From Haemophilus massiliensis (GTDB lineage: Bacteria > Pseudomonadota > Gammaproteobacteria > Enterobacterales > Pasteurellaceae): 51,582 nucleotides of DNA. How positions within the stretch are numbered: position 1 is the first letter of the stretch; the number at the start of each line of letters is the position of its first letter. Made by a program: the position numbers and the translations under genes. Below, piece after piece: positions 20,785-29,997 of this stretch. The notes under the pieces are model-generated. The model was given only the letters and a program-made list of their open reading frames with translations. It ran no database searches and was not told the DNA's origin. The stretch is taken from NCBI GenBank assembly GCA_000752995.2, contig LM994635.1, positions 58,088 through 109,669 on the forward strand. The letters run 5' to 3'.

Positions 20785-23430
20785 TTAGTTTTCCAATACG
20801 CCGGTATTCCAACTTGGTGCCTCTTTCGGTCGTTTTATCTGCAATAAGAAATGCTGGTTCGGTTTTGCCTGCGGTTGGATCACCGTACCTGACGGTGTAG
20901 AGAACGAAATACCGCCTTTTAGCAATTGCTGCATGGAGCCGGTGTTGATTGACAGACCGTTTAGTCCCAGTTCCATGCCGTAACCGGAGGCGATCCAGAA
21001 TTCGGAATTCTGGCGCACCAAATGCTTGTGTTTATCGGCGATTAAAATGTGAACGAATACCCGATCGCCCAGATTGTTCAGTTCCAGCGTGCGAATTGTG
21101 CCAACCTGTACGCCGCGGTACATGACCGGCGAACCAGCCGTAATGTTGGTGGCGTCAGCGGTTTCCAGTACCAGCGGAAAACCGTTGCCGTACTTATTAT
21201 TCGACGGAACGGCTTGTGCCAGACGGAATTCGGTTTTTCGATTGCCGCCGTTGGTTTCAATATCAATATACGGCTGCAACAGGCTGTCCAGATTTTCAAT
21301 GCCGCCTGCGGAAATCTGCGGTGAGATCAAACGGAATTTACTGCCTTCGCGAGCGACCAGATTCATATAATTCGGGTTAATTAGTGCGGTGGCGATAATT
21401 TTGTTTTCTTTCGATAAGCGAATCTGGTCGATTTCCCCCACATTCAATCCCATATAGCGCAGGCTCATGCCTTTGCTGAGATTGGTGGCGTCTTCTGCAC
21501 TCAGCGTGATCACTTGACCGGCGGATTTGGCACGCAGTTCGTTCGGATACAGGGTTTTATTGCTGCCCGAACCGCTGTTATCAAAGCTGATGGCGCCTTT
21601 CAGCGAGCGCCCCACCGGGGACGCCTGAATACTGATGCCTTTTGGTGTAATATCAATCTGTGCGGCGCTTTCAACCCAGAATAAACTTTTTGCTGTCAAT
21701 AACGCTTGATATTTCGGATAAATAAACACATCCACCTGAAACTGGGTGTTTGTCGGGCGAATGTCCAGAATTTTACCCACTTCAAATTGGCGGTAAAGCA
21801 CCAGAGAACCTTTACTGATACTTGGTAGGTTTTGGGTGAATAAGGTAATGCTTGGCTGCACTCGATTACCGGTAATTCCCGCCTCTGCATTATCAAGATC
21901 TCTGTAAAGCGGGTAGCTTTCACGCGCGTTGCCCTGTTTGTTGCCGGTGACGATACGGATGCCGCCCTGTAACCATTTTTCCGGTGATGCCGCTTGCATG
22001 CGCAGACCGTCAACGCCGAAACTGACTTCAAAATTGGAGGCTGCAATAAATAAGGTGTTCTGATGAATCAGCGAGCGAAAATCACCGGCAATCGCCACCT
22101 TGAAGGTGACGCCGTCGGGATGAATCTCTTGACTGACAATTTCACCGACCGTCATATTATTGTAATAGATCCCCTGACCTTCACTGATGCCGTAGGTTTC
22201 CGGTGCGGTGAGTGTCAATACCAGTGTATCCGGCTGTTTGAGCAACAGTTCGCTTTCTTTGATAACGGTAAAATCCGTTTTGTTGTCTCCACTGCCGGCA
22301 ATCACATCAAGATATTGCCCGCGTAGCATTTTCTTTACATTAGTAATATCGCCCAGATTCGGTTTTTGGTTGCGTAGTACAATATAGGTTCCGGACTTAA
22401 ATAAATCGGCGTTGTGTGGATCGATCAACAATTTACCGGTCAGAATTTTATCGTTATTTTCCACCGCACTTAATTCCGACAGCACGCCGATTTGTACATC
22501 CTGTGAATACACGCTGGTTTGTCCTGCCTGTAAATCCGGCATATTCGGCAGCGAAACCGTAATTTCCACACCGCGTTTAGCCGCCTGTAGATTGGAGTAC
22601 AGGGTATAGCGCTGGTTGCTTTGTGCCGGTTCGCTGTCGGTAGGAGAGTCAAACGCTACAGCGCCCTGAACCACGGCATTGAGGCTGTCCACATTGACAT
22701 GCATTCCGTAAAGCCCGACGGTGGCGTTGATGCCGCTGACATTCCAGAAATGGCTGTCTTTTTTAACAAACTGGGTATAGGCTTTATCAATTACCACATC
22801 AATTTCGACTTTTTTCTGATCCTTGCTGAAATGATAGTCGTAGATTTTACCGACCGGTATTTTTTTAAAATAAACTGAAGCACCGATAGAAATGGAACCC
22901 AAATCATCGGCGAATAGATGAATCAGTAAGTCGCCGTCATTAACCTGTGCAATTGGGCCTTCGGTTTCTGCAACAAACTCGTCTTCCGCCTCACCGTCTC
23001 CCGGCTGTAGCGTAATATAATTGCCGGAAACCAGCGCGTCGATACCGGAAATCCCTGCTAGCGAAGCCGTTGGACGCACCAGCCAGAATTTAGTGTTTTT
23101 GCGTAGCACCGTCTTAGCTTCCGAGTAGATATTGGCAACGACTTCAACTTTTTTCAGATCTTCGGTAAAGTTAACTTTTTTCACCACACCGATTTGTAAT
23201 CCCTGATAGCGGATCTGGGTTTTATCTGCCACTAAACCGTCGCCGTTATCAAAGGTGATTTTTATGCTGCTGCCTTGTTCCTGTATGATTTGAAAAAATA
23301 AGATTGCGCCGATACACAACGCAACAAACGGCAATAGCCAGAACGGTGAGATATGTCTGTTCTGGCGAATTGCGGCGGTCATTGTCTTATCATTGTTCCG
23401 GTGAGCGTGAATTTGATTGTTTTCTGTCAT
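20785..23430 (-). CDS. letB: LetB (YebT) seven-MCE-domain lipid transport protein
   Basis: Inner-membrane-anchored MCE protein that forms a tunnel across the periplasm for lipid exchange. About 881 residues: a cytoplasmic tail, one helix after the conserved RHISPFWLLPF, then seven MCE repeats. The repeats are recognisable by YQGLQIG, YFKKIPVG, YSQDVQIG, YNNMTVG, YRQFEVG, YMGLNVG and YRGVQVG, roughly 110-120 residues apart. Seven repeats identify LetB rather than the three-repeat PqiB. The start is uncertain: ATG 23430 (overlapping letA by 41 bp) gives an N terminus close to E. coli, while ATG 23382 lies just after the letA stop. Confidence 0.95.
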   Translation of the reverse strand: MTENNQIHAHRNNDKTMTAAIRQNRHISPFWLLPFVALCIGAILFFQIIQEQGSSIKITFDNGDGLVADKTQIRYQGLQIGVVKKVNFTEDLKKVEVVANIYSEAKTVLRKNTKFWLVRPTASLAGISGIDALVSGNYITLQPGDGEAEDEFVAETEGPIAQVNDGDLLIHLFADDLGSISIGASVYFKKIPVGKIYDYHFSKDQKKVEIDVVIDKAYTQFVKKDSHFWNVSGINATVGLYGMHVNVDSLNAVVQGAVAFDSPTDSEPAQSNQRYTLYSNLQAAKRGVEITVSLPNMPDLQAGQTSVYSQDVQIGVLSELSAVENNDKILTGKLLIDPHNADLFKSGTYIVLRNQKPNLGDITNVKKMLRGQYLDVIAGSGDNKTDFTVIKESELLLKQPDTLVLTLTAPETYGISEGQGIYYNNMTVGEIVSQEIHPDGVTFKVAIAGDFRSLIHQNTLFIAASNFEVSFGVDGLRMQAASPEKWLQGGIRIVTGNKQGNARESYPLYRDLDNAEAGITGNRVQPSITLFTQNLPSISKGSLVLYRQFEVGKILDIRPTNTQFQVDVFIYPKYQALLTAKSLFWVESAAQIDITPKGISIQASPVGRSLKGAISFDNSGSGSNKTLYPNELRAKSAGQVITLSAEDATNLSKGMSLRYMGLNVGEIDQIRLSKENKIIATALINPNYMNLVAREGSKFRLISPQISAGGIENLDSLLQPYIDIETNGGNRKTEFRLAQAVPSNNKYGNGFPLVLETADATNITAGSPVMYRGVQVGTIRTLELNNLGDRVFVHILIADKHKHLVRQNSEFWIASGYGMELGLNGLSINTGSMQQLLKGGISFSTPSGTVIQPQAKPNQHFLLQIKRPKEAPSWNTGVLEN

Positions 23431-24667
23431 AAATGTTCCAAAGTAAACGACTGTCAAATTGTGAGGCTGAAATCATGGTTAAAAATACCGCTGCACCGAA
23501 ATAAAAGGCAGCGGGACCTACTGAAAAATCAATAATCTGTCCGCGAGTCACTAGCGACATCATTAACGCCAGCACAAATAAATCAAGCATAGACCAGCGT
23601 CCGACGAAATGGACGATATGCAGTAACCGCATTTGACGCTGAATGGGCTGATTGAGATTGAAGTGTACACAAATCAGCAGATACAGCAAAATAAATATTT
23701 TACTGATAGGGATAAAGATACTGGCAATAAATACTACCAATGCAACGAAGTAACTGCCTGATTCTACAAATGAGATAACGCCTGACATAAGCGTGCTGGC
23801 AGAAGCTGCACCATTGAGATAAATTACCGAAATGGGTAGCAGATTGGCAGGAAACATCATGATAATGCCTGCAATCAAGGTTGCCCAAGTGCGCTGTAGC
23901 TTAATTGCCGGCGGCGTATCCAGCCGGCTGTAACAACGTGGGCACAGCGGTCTTTGTTTTTTATCGAAAAAAGGTGTGCTGAAAGTATATTGGCACTCCG
24001 TACACAGACAAGGCGCTTGTTCGGGAAGACGGGTCAGCAGGTGCTGTTGCGGGTAAAAGTCGTTCCATAGTGCGTTCAAATTCAATTTAATAAACAGCAG
24101 CGTGGTCAGCAAAGCGGTAAAAATGAAAGCAATCAGATAAATGTCCACCTGTAGCGTGGCATATTCGCGCACCTTAAACATAGTGACGCCAAGGGCGACC
24201 AGATAAACATCAAACATTACCCAAGGTTTGATATAGCCCAGCGCCAGCAAGACTTTACGCGGTTTGATCCCGATTAATTGCGCCAGACGCAACAACAGCA
24301 CCAGCACAGCGAAAGCAATGGGCATAAATACGGCACAGAGAAAAATCATAAACGCGGTATAAGGGTAGCCCTGCGTGGCCATTTTCCATACGCCCTGCCA
24401 GACCGAGGCATTAATTCTAGTGCCGAGCAAATCAATACTTAACAGCGGATAATTCAGTGCAAAAGGCATTAGAATCAAAATAGACAGCGCGATCATAGTG
24501 CAACGATGCAACCCCCAACGGCTGCCGGAACTCAGAACATTATGGCAGCGCGGGCATTCGGCATGCTGGTTGGGCGCTAACGCCGACACGGATACCGTTG
24601 CATCGCAGTCCGGGCAGGTGGCGATGTGGTATTTTGCATATTGTAAACGAACCGGAGTTTTTGCCAT
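23390..24667 (-). CDS. letA: LetA (YebS), PqiA-like membrane protein
   Basis: Multi-pass inner-membrane partner of LetB in lipid transport. The 425 residues hold two homologous halves, each beginning with a zinc-ribbon cysteine set: CPDC...CPRC near residues 18-41 and CTEC...CPRC near 222-245. Each is followed by about four transmembrane helices. Length matches E. coli LetA (about 427). letA precedes and overlaps letB. It is divergent from proQ; in E. coli msrC lies between letA and proQ, and here it is missing. Confidence 0.95.
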   Translation of the reverse strand: MAKTPVRLQYAKYHIATCPDCDATVSVSALAPNQHAECPRCHNVLSSGSRWGLHRCTMIALSILILMPFALNYPLLSIDLLGTRINASVWQGVWKMATQGYPYTAFMIFLCAVFMPIAFAVLVLLLRLAQLIGIKPRKVLLALGYIKPWVMFDVYLVALGVTMFKVREYATLQVDIYLIAFIFTALLTTLLFIKLNLNALWNDFYPQQHLLTRLPEQAPCLCTECQYTFSTPFFDKKQRPLCPRCYSRLDTPPAIKLQRTWATLIAGIIMMFPANLLPISVIYLNGAASASTLMSGVISFVESGSYFVALVVFIASIFIPISKIFILLYLLICVHFNLNQPIQRQMRLLHIVHFVGRWSMLDLFVLALMMSLVTRGQIIDFSVGPAAFYFGAAVFLTMISASQFDSRLLWNIYDRKQSNSRSPEQ

Positions 24668-24781
24668 TGCTGTTATCTGTTAATTACCTCAATAAAGGAC
24701 AGCATTTTATACCGAGTTGACCTTTTTTCAAATAAAGCCGTTTAATTTCGCATGAAATCCCGATTCTATCAGATCAAAGAA

Positions 24782-24811
24782 TTGTCATTGTCGCGTAATT
24801 TACGCTAAAAT
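24782..24811 (+). promoter_or_regulatory. Candidate sigma-70 promoter of proQ
   Basis: TTGTCA (24782-24787) and TAAAAT (24806-24811) with an 18-bp spacer, about 50 bp upstream of the proQ start. Pattern match only. Confidence 0.45.
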
Positions 24812-24858
24812 ATTGTCCGTTTTTCTATTTAAAAATGGCTGTACGCAGGAATATAACC

Positions 24859-25491
24859 ATGACAGATGTCCAAAAATTAACAAATAATAAAGAAATTATT
24901 GCCTACTTAGCGGAAAAATTTCCGCTGTGCTTCTCGCTGGAAGGCGAAGCGAAACCCTTGAAAATCGGTATATTTCAAGATTTAGCGGAAGCACTGGCGG
25001 ATGACGAACGGGTCAGCAAAACCCAATTGCGCCATGCGTTACGGCAATATACCTCAAACTGGCGTTATTTATACGGCTGCAAAGCCGGTGCCGAGCGGGT
25101 CGGATTGAATGGTGAACCGAGCGGTATGCTTGAACAGGAACACGCCGAGCATGCCGCCACCCAATTAGCCGAAGCGAAAGCGCGGATTGCGCAGCAACGC
25201 GCGGCGGAAAAAGCGGCAAACCCGAAAGCCGGCAAAAAGCCATTCTCTCGTCGTCAGGTCAATGAGCCAGGCGTACAGAATAAAGCGGTTGGCAAAAAAA
25301 CGCCGCGTAAACCAAAACCGAATTTATCCGCCGTTGATCCGAGTACGCTGGAAAAAGGCAGCCAGGTAAAAGTCAAAGCGGGTGACAGTATCAAACGGGC
25401 AACGGTGCTGGAGATCAATAAAGACAGCGCTCGGGTTGCGCTGGAAAACGGATTGACCGTCTCAGTGACGCTCGATCGGCTGTTCGCCTAA
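24859..25491 (+). CDS. proQ: RNA chaperone ProQ
   Basis: FinO-domain RNA-binding protein that stabilises sRNAs and mRNA 3' ends. The start at 24859 has AGGA eight bases upstream and yields 210 residues; an ATG at 24835 lacks a site. The N-terminal FinO domain (about 10-120) includes LAEKFPLCF, ALRQYTSNWRYLYG and a basic face. A Lys/Ala/Pro-rich linker (about 120-160) follows, then a C-terminal Tudor-like domain with KGSQVKVKAGDS and ARVALENGLTVSV. It precedes prc as in E. coli. Confidence 0.95.
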   Translation: MTDVQKLTNNKEIIAYLAEKFPLCFSLEGEAKPLKIGIFQDLAEALADDERVSKTQLRHALRQYTSNWRYLYGCKAGAERVGLNGEPSGMLEQEHAEHAATQLAEAKARIAQQRAAEKAANPKAGKKPFSRRQVNEPGVQNKAVGKKTPRKPKPNLSAVDPSTLEKGSQVKVKAGDSIKRATVLEINKDSARVALENGLTVSVTLDRLFA

Positions 25492-25501
25492 ATATTATGT
25501 T

Positions 25502-25552
25502 GTCTCAGATAAATTGAGACGGCGGATATACCAGCAATGGTATCGCGTTTTT
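25502..25552 (+). other. Tandem short hairpins between proQ and prc
   Basis: GTCTCA/TGAGAC (25502-25507 with 25515-25520) and ATACCA/TGGTAT (25528-25533 with 25538-25543) precede a CGCGTTTTT run. They may partly terminate proQ or protect its mRNA end, a natural ProQ target type. Strength is modest. Confidence 0.45.
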
Positions 25553-25572
25553 CTTGAACCAGGAAAGTTTAC

Positions 25573-27624
25573 ATGAGATTTAATAAAACAAAAGGTTATT
25601 TAGCTGCGTTAGTGCTAGGTACTTTATTTATTAATATTCCTCCGGCAGTTGCGGTAGCACCTAAATTGAAACCGACGGAGATTATTATTCCACAGCCGAC
25701 GGAAGAAAATATGCTGGCAACCAAACGTGCTACGACGCGTCTGACGCAATCGCATTATCGTAAATTCCAACTGGATGATGAATTTTCTGAAAAAGTGTTT
25801 GATCGTTATCTGAAAAGTTTGGATTTTAACCGTAATACTTTCCTGCAATCCGATGTAGATGAGATGCGTGCTAAATATGCCGATAAAATTGATGATGAAC
25901 TGAACGAAGGCAAACTTGGCATCGCTTTCGAGATGTATGATTTAATGAGTAAACGCCGCTATGAACGCTATAAATACGCCTTGTCATTGCTGGATAAAGA
26001 ACCAAGCCTGAACGATGACGATCAAATTGAAATTGATCGTGAAAAAGCGGACTGGCCGAAAACCACGCAAGATGCCAATAGACTTTGGGAACAACGGGTT
26101 AAAAACGATATTATCAGTTTAAAACTGAAAGATAAAAAATGGGCGGAAATTAAAAGCAAACTGACCAATCGCTATAATTTGGCAATTCGCCGTTTAACCC
26201 AAACTAAAGCGGATGATATCGTGCAAATTTATCTGAACGCATTTGCCCGTGAAATTGACCCGCATACCAGTTATCTGGCACCGAGAACAGCGAAAAGTTT
26301 TAATGAAAGCATGAATCTGTCGCTGGAAGGTATCGGTGCGACGCTGCAAGCGGAAGATGATGAAACCGTGATTAAATCTTTAGTGCCGGGCGCACCGGCG
26401 GAACGCAGTAAAAAGATTAAAGCGGGTGATAAGATTATCGGTATCGGGCAAGCCACCGGCGAGATTGAAGATGTGGTGGGCTGGCGTTTGGAAGATATTG
26501 TTGACAAGATCAAAGGGAAAAAAGGCAGTAAAGTCCGGCTGGAAATCGAACCTGCCAAAGGTGGCAAATCCCGCATTATTACATTGACGCGCGATAAAGT
26601 CCGTCTGGAGGATCAGGCGGCGAAACTGACCATTGAAAAAGTGGACGGTGAAAAGATTGCGGTGATTAAAATCCCGAGTTTTTATCTGGGTTTAACCGAA
26701 GATGTCAGAAAATTGCTGGCCGAAATAAAAGAGAAAAAAGCTCGCGCACTGATTATTGACCTGCGTGAAAACGGCGGTGGCGCTTTAACCGAGGCGGTTG
26801 GGCTCAGCGGCTTGTTTATCAGCGATGGTCCGGTGGTTCAGGTGCGTGATGCTTATCAGCGCATCCGTATCCATGAAGATCCGGATACCGCACAGGTTTA
26901 TGCCGGTCCACTGCTGGTGATGATCAACCGCTTCAGTGCCTCGGCATCGGAAATTTTTGCAGCTGCGATTCAGGATTATAACCGCGGTATTATTATCGGG
27001 CAGAATACCTTCGGTAAAGGTACCGTACAACAAAGTCGTTCGCTGAATTTCGTATATGATTTGGATCAGACTCCGCTCGGGCTGATTCAATACACGGTGC
27101 AGAAATTCTATCGCATTAACGGCGGCAGCACCCAGCTGAAAGGCGTCGCGCCGGATATAACTTTTCCGGAAGTGATTGATGCGAAAGAAAACGGTGAGGA
27201 AAAAGAAGATAATGCGCTGCCATGGGATAAAGTGCCGCCGGCGTCTTACTCCGAAACCGGTCATGCACGTCAGGCGGTTGATGCACTGAAAGAAAAACAC
27301 ATTGCGCGGATTGCCAAAGATCCGGAATTCATTACATTGAATGAAGATCTGAAAATTCGTGACGAACGCCGCGAGCGCAAGTTTTTATCCCTTAATTTCG
27401 CCAAACGTAAAGCGGAAAATGATAAAGATGATGCGAAGAGGCTGAAAGATCTCAATGCCCGCTTTAAACGTGAAGGCAAGAAACCGTTGAACGATCTTGA
27501 CAGTTTGCCGAAAGATTATGAAGGCCCGGATTTTTATCTGAAGGAAGCAGAGAAAATGGCGGCTGATTGGGTAAAGATTGATAGCGAGCAAACCCGAAGT
27601 TCGCAACCGGATGCGAAAAACTAA
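25573..27624 (+). CDS. prc: Tail-specific (C-terminal processing) periplasmic protease Prc
   Basis: Periplasmic serine protease of the S41 family that, with NlpI, degrades cell-wall hydrolases such as MepS and trims PBP3 in E. coli. The 683 residues include a signal peptide ending near VAVA, a PDZ domain (about 235-330), and the catalytic domain. The Ser-Lys dyad is S457 in RFSASASE and K482 in TFGKGTVQ, with D468 between them. A charged C-terminal DUF3340-type region follows. The AGGAAAG ribosome site is close to the ATG. It is followed by an inverted uptake-signal terminator and ldtD. Confidence 0.97.
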   Translation: MRFNKTKGYLAALVLGTLFINIPPAVAVAPKLKPTEIIIPQPTEENMLATKRATTRLTQSHYRKFQLDDEFSEKVFDRYLKSLDFNRNTFLQSDVDEMRAKYADKIDDELNEGKLGIAFEMYDLMSKRRYERYKYALSLLDKEPSLNDDDQIEIDREKADWPKTTQDANRLWEQRVKNDIISLKLKDKKWAEIKSKLTNRYNLAIRRLTQTKADDIVQIYLNAFAREIDPHTSYLAPRTAKSFNESMNLSLEGIGATLQAEDDETVIKSLVPGAPAERSKKIKAGDKIIGIGQATGEIEDVVGWRLEDIVDKIKGKKGSKVRLEIEPAKGGKSRIITLTRDKVRLEDQAAKLTIEKVDGEKIAVIKIPSFYLGLTEDVRKLLAEIKEKKARALIIDLRENGGGALTEAVGLSGLFISDGPVVQVRDAYQRIRIHEDPDTAQVYAGPLLVMINRFSASASEIFAAAIQDYNRGIIIGQNTFGKGTVQQSRSLNFVYDLDQTPLGLIQYTVQKFYRINGGSTQLKGVAPDITFPEVIDAKENGEEKEDNALPWDKVPPASYSETGHARQAVDALKEKHIARIAKDPEFITLNEDLKIRDERRERKFLSLNFAKRKAENDKDDAKRLKDLNARFKREGKKPLNDLDSLPKDYEGPDFYLKEAEKMAADWVKIDSEQTRSSQPDAKN

Positions 27625-27634
27625 TGATTTTTTG

Positions 27635-27678
27635 ACCGCACTTTGTTCTTTTTATTACGTCAAAGTGCGGTAGTTTTT
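27635..27678 (+). terminator. Inverted uptake-signal pair, terminator of prc
   Basis: ACCGCACTTTG (27635-27645) pairs with CAAAGTGCGGT (27661-27671) over 11 bp and is followed by seven T residues. Confidence 0.9.
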
Positions 27679-27702
27679 TTGTTAATTTTAAGGAACCACA
27701 GA

Positions 27703-29220
27703 ATGTTGAAAATGACTTCATGCAAGTTTGCAAATATGGCAACTTTATTGATGTCTTGCGCTTATTTCGGCGGTGCGGCTGCCGAGACGAAAAGCGGAGT
27801 GATTGATCCCGTGCCGACCGTTCAGGCGGGTTTAAACGAGGCTAAGGAACTCATTACTTTGACGGACGAGCAGCTGGCATTGGAACAAAAGGCGATTGAG
27901 CAACAGTTGGCGATAGAGAAAAAGGCCGAAGAAGCGCGTCTTTATGCGGAACAACAGGAACAGGCGGAACAGCGTCTGGCTGATGTGATCGATACCCGAC
28001 AATTACAGTTTAAATCTGAAATCGCCAAAATTTATGCGCAAAACGATTATGTCCTGCTGTGGGAAGACGATGCTGCACGCAAGCAATTTCTGCATGAATA
28101 CGCCGCGCTTGTCGCCAGCGGTATTTCGCGCAAATCGGCACAGCATTTAGAACGAATCGACAACGCTGCGCAAACCGGCGGGCTGATTTATGACATTTTG
28201 CTGACCGATACCTTTCTGGATTATCTGTATTATTCGAAAAATGCCATGAATTCGGCACAGAAATGGCTGTATTCCGCCAACGGCTATAAGTCTGCGCTAC
28301 CTGATGAAAACGTGATTCAAGATTGGCTTCGTGCAGTTAAACATAATGACAATGCCGCATTTGTGACGCAGTTATCCAGCAGTAATCATTTGTATAAACA
28401 AACGGTTAATAAGCTAAGTATGCTTGTCGGTTCGGAAACGAATAATCCTGCCGATGTGTATAAATTAGCTATTAATGCTCAGCGACTGCGAGTAATTCCA
28501 AGTTTTGACAACGGGATTTTTGTGAATATTCCGAGTTATAAGCTGAATTATTACCGCGACGGGCGTTTAATTTTGGATTCGCGGGTGATTGTGGGGAAAA
28601 AGGCGCGCAAAACCCCGGTTATGTACAGTAAATTAAACAATGTGGTGGTAAATCCGCCGTGGAACCCGACTACGCGCTTAATTAACGAGGATCTGGTGCC
28701 TAAAATCAAACGGGATCCGAGTTATGTGGCGCGTAACGGTTATACTATTTTAGATGCCAGAGGCAATGCGGTTGATCCGTATTCAATTAACTGGGATAGC
28801 ATCGGCAGTAAATTCCCTTATCGTCTGCGCCAGGCGCCGGGTGATAGTGCGTTGGGTAATTATAAATTCAATATGCCAAGCTCCGATGCCATTTATCTGC
28901 ATGACACACCGAATCATAATTTATTTAAACAGAAAGATCGGGCACTGAGTTCCGGTTGTATTCGGGTGGAGCAATCTGATCAGCTGGCGACCATTCTGTT
29001 GACCGAAGCGGGTTGGTCAACAGACAGAAAACGTAAAGTGCTGGACAGCCGGCGCACAACCTGGGCGAATATTCAGTCCGATAATCCGGTTTATTTATAT
29101 TACGTCACTCGTTGGGTGGACAATGGGCAAATCCATATGCTGCCGGATATTTATGACTATGATGTGGTACCGGATTTAAGTTACATTAACTGGCGGACGG
29201 TAAGAAAATATTTACGCTGA
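27703..29220 (+). CDS. ldtD: L,D-transpeptidase (YcbB/LdtD family)
   Basis: Periplasmic enzyme that forms 3-3 cross-links in peptidoglycan. I start at 27703 (505 residues) on the AAGGAACC site; the open frame to 27643 overlaps the terminator. A signal-like segment is followed by a highly charged Glu/Gln/Ala-rich stretch near residues 45-105, likely coiled coil. The YkuD catalytic domain is C-terminal with HDTPNHNLF and the catalytic cysteine C419 in SSGCIRVE. It is shorter than E. coli LdtD (615). The order ldtD-mepK-gloC is the ycbB-ycbK-ycbL order of E. coli. Confidence 0.93.
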   Translation: MLKMTSCKFANMATLLMSCAYFGGAAAETKSGVIDPVPTVQAGLNEAKELITLTDEQLALEQKAIEQQLAIEKKAEEARLYAEQQEQAEQRLADVIDTRQLQFKSEIAKIYAQNDYVLLWEDDAARKQFLHEYAALVASGISRKSAQHLERIDNAAQTGGLIYDILLTDTFLDYLYYSKNAMNSAQKWLYSANGYKSALPDENVIQDWLRAVKHNDNAAFVTQLSSSNHLYKQTVNKLSMLVGSETNNPADVYKLAINAQRLRVIPSFDNGIFVNIPSYKLNYYRDGRLILDSRVIVGKKARKTPVMYSKLNNVVVNPPWNPTTRLINEDLVPKIKRDPSYVARNGYTILDARGNAVDPYSINWDSIGSKFPYRLRQAPGDSALGNYKFNMPSSDAIYLHDTPNHNLFKQKDRALSSGCIRVEQSDQLATILLTEAGWSTDRKRKVLDSRRTTWANIQSDNPVYLYYVTRWVDNGQIHMLPDIYDYDVVPDLSYINWRTVRKYLR

Positions 29221-29287
29221 ATCGTGCTTTATACGTTGTTAAATAGGGGACTGATTAATCTTTTTTGACGTAAAAAATGATATTTTT

Positions 29288-29316
29288 TTGACCTTTTTAC
29301 TAACTTATGGTAATTA
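29288..29316 (+). promoter_or_regulatory. Candidate promoter of mepK
   Basis: TTGACC (29288-29293) and TAATTA (29311-29316) with a 17-bp spacer in the 138-bp gap between ldtD and mepK. Confidence 0.5.
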
Positions 29317-29358
29317 TAGCTGCCGTAAGTAAAGAATTGTAAATTTAGAGTCAACATA

Positions 29359-29919
29359 ATGAATGAAATTAATCAGCATCGCCGTAAATGGTTATCGCTC
29401 GGCGGCATTATTTTAGGGGCATCACTCTTACCGAATTCAGTGTTAGCCGTGGTTTCCACACCTAAACCACGTATTCTAAGTTTCAGAAATATTAATACCG
29501 GCGATAAATTCAGTGCCGAATTTGGGAACGGCAAAGGGTTTTCTTCCGCTCACTTGAAAAAACTGGATTATCTGCTGCGTGATAAACGCAATAATCAGAT
29601 GCATCGCATGGATCCGAATCTGTTTTCCAAATTTTACCGTATCCAAAGTAATCTAGGGCTACGTAATACGGAAATTCAGATTATCTGCGGATATCGTTCT
29701 CCTGCCAGCAATGCTGCCATGCGCCGCCACAGCCGAGGCGTTGCCAGCAATAGTTATCATATGCGCGGGCAAGCCATTGATTTCCGCATTGACGGCGTAT
29801 CGCTGGCGAAGGTCAAAAAAGCTGCCGAAGGATTGAAAAACGGTGGTGTGGGGTACTATCCGCGCAGTAATTTCGTGCATGTGGATACCGGCCCGGTACG
29901 AACTTGGAGCGGCAGCTGA
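29359..29919 (+). CDS. mepK: Peptidoglycan endopeptidase MepK (YcbK, M15 family)
   Basis: Zinc metallopeptidase that in E. coli cleaves cross-links, notably the 3-3 type made by L,D-transpeptidases. The 186 residues begin with a twin-arginine signal (HRRKWLSLGGIILG) followed by a hydrophobic segment ending at VLA, so Tat export is likely. Metal ligands fit H134 and D141 in HMRGQAIDF and H174 in FVHVDTG. The 3-3 cross-link synthase ldtD lies immediately upstream. The ribosome site is weak. Confidence 0.94.
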   Translation: MNEINQHRRKWLSLGGIILGASLLPNSVLAVVSTPKPRILSFRNINTGDKFSAEFGNGKGFSSAHLKKLDYLLRDKRNNQMHRMDPNLFSKFYRIQSNLGLRNTEIQIICGYRSPASNAAMRRHSRGVASNSYHMRGQAIDFRIDGVSLAKVKKAAEGLKNGGVGYYPRSNFVHVDTGPVRTWSGS

Positions 29920-29948
29920 CAAATCAGACCCCGCCTTATTTTTCACCG

Positions 29949-29974
29949 AAACCGCAGTTTGCTGCGGTTTTGTT
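29949..29974 (+). terminator. Terminator-like hairpin between mepK and gloC
   Basis: AAACCGCAG (29949-29957) pairs with CTGCGGTTT (29962-29970) over 9 bp with a TTTG loop, followed by TGTTTA. Confidence 0.8.
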
Positions 29975-29997
29975 TATTGGGTACAAAAGGAAATAAC

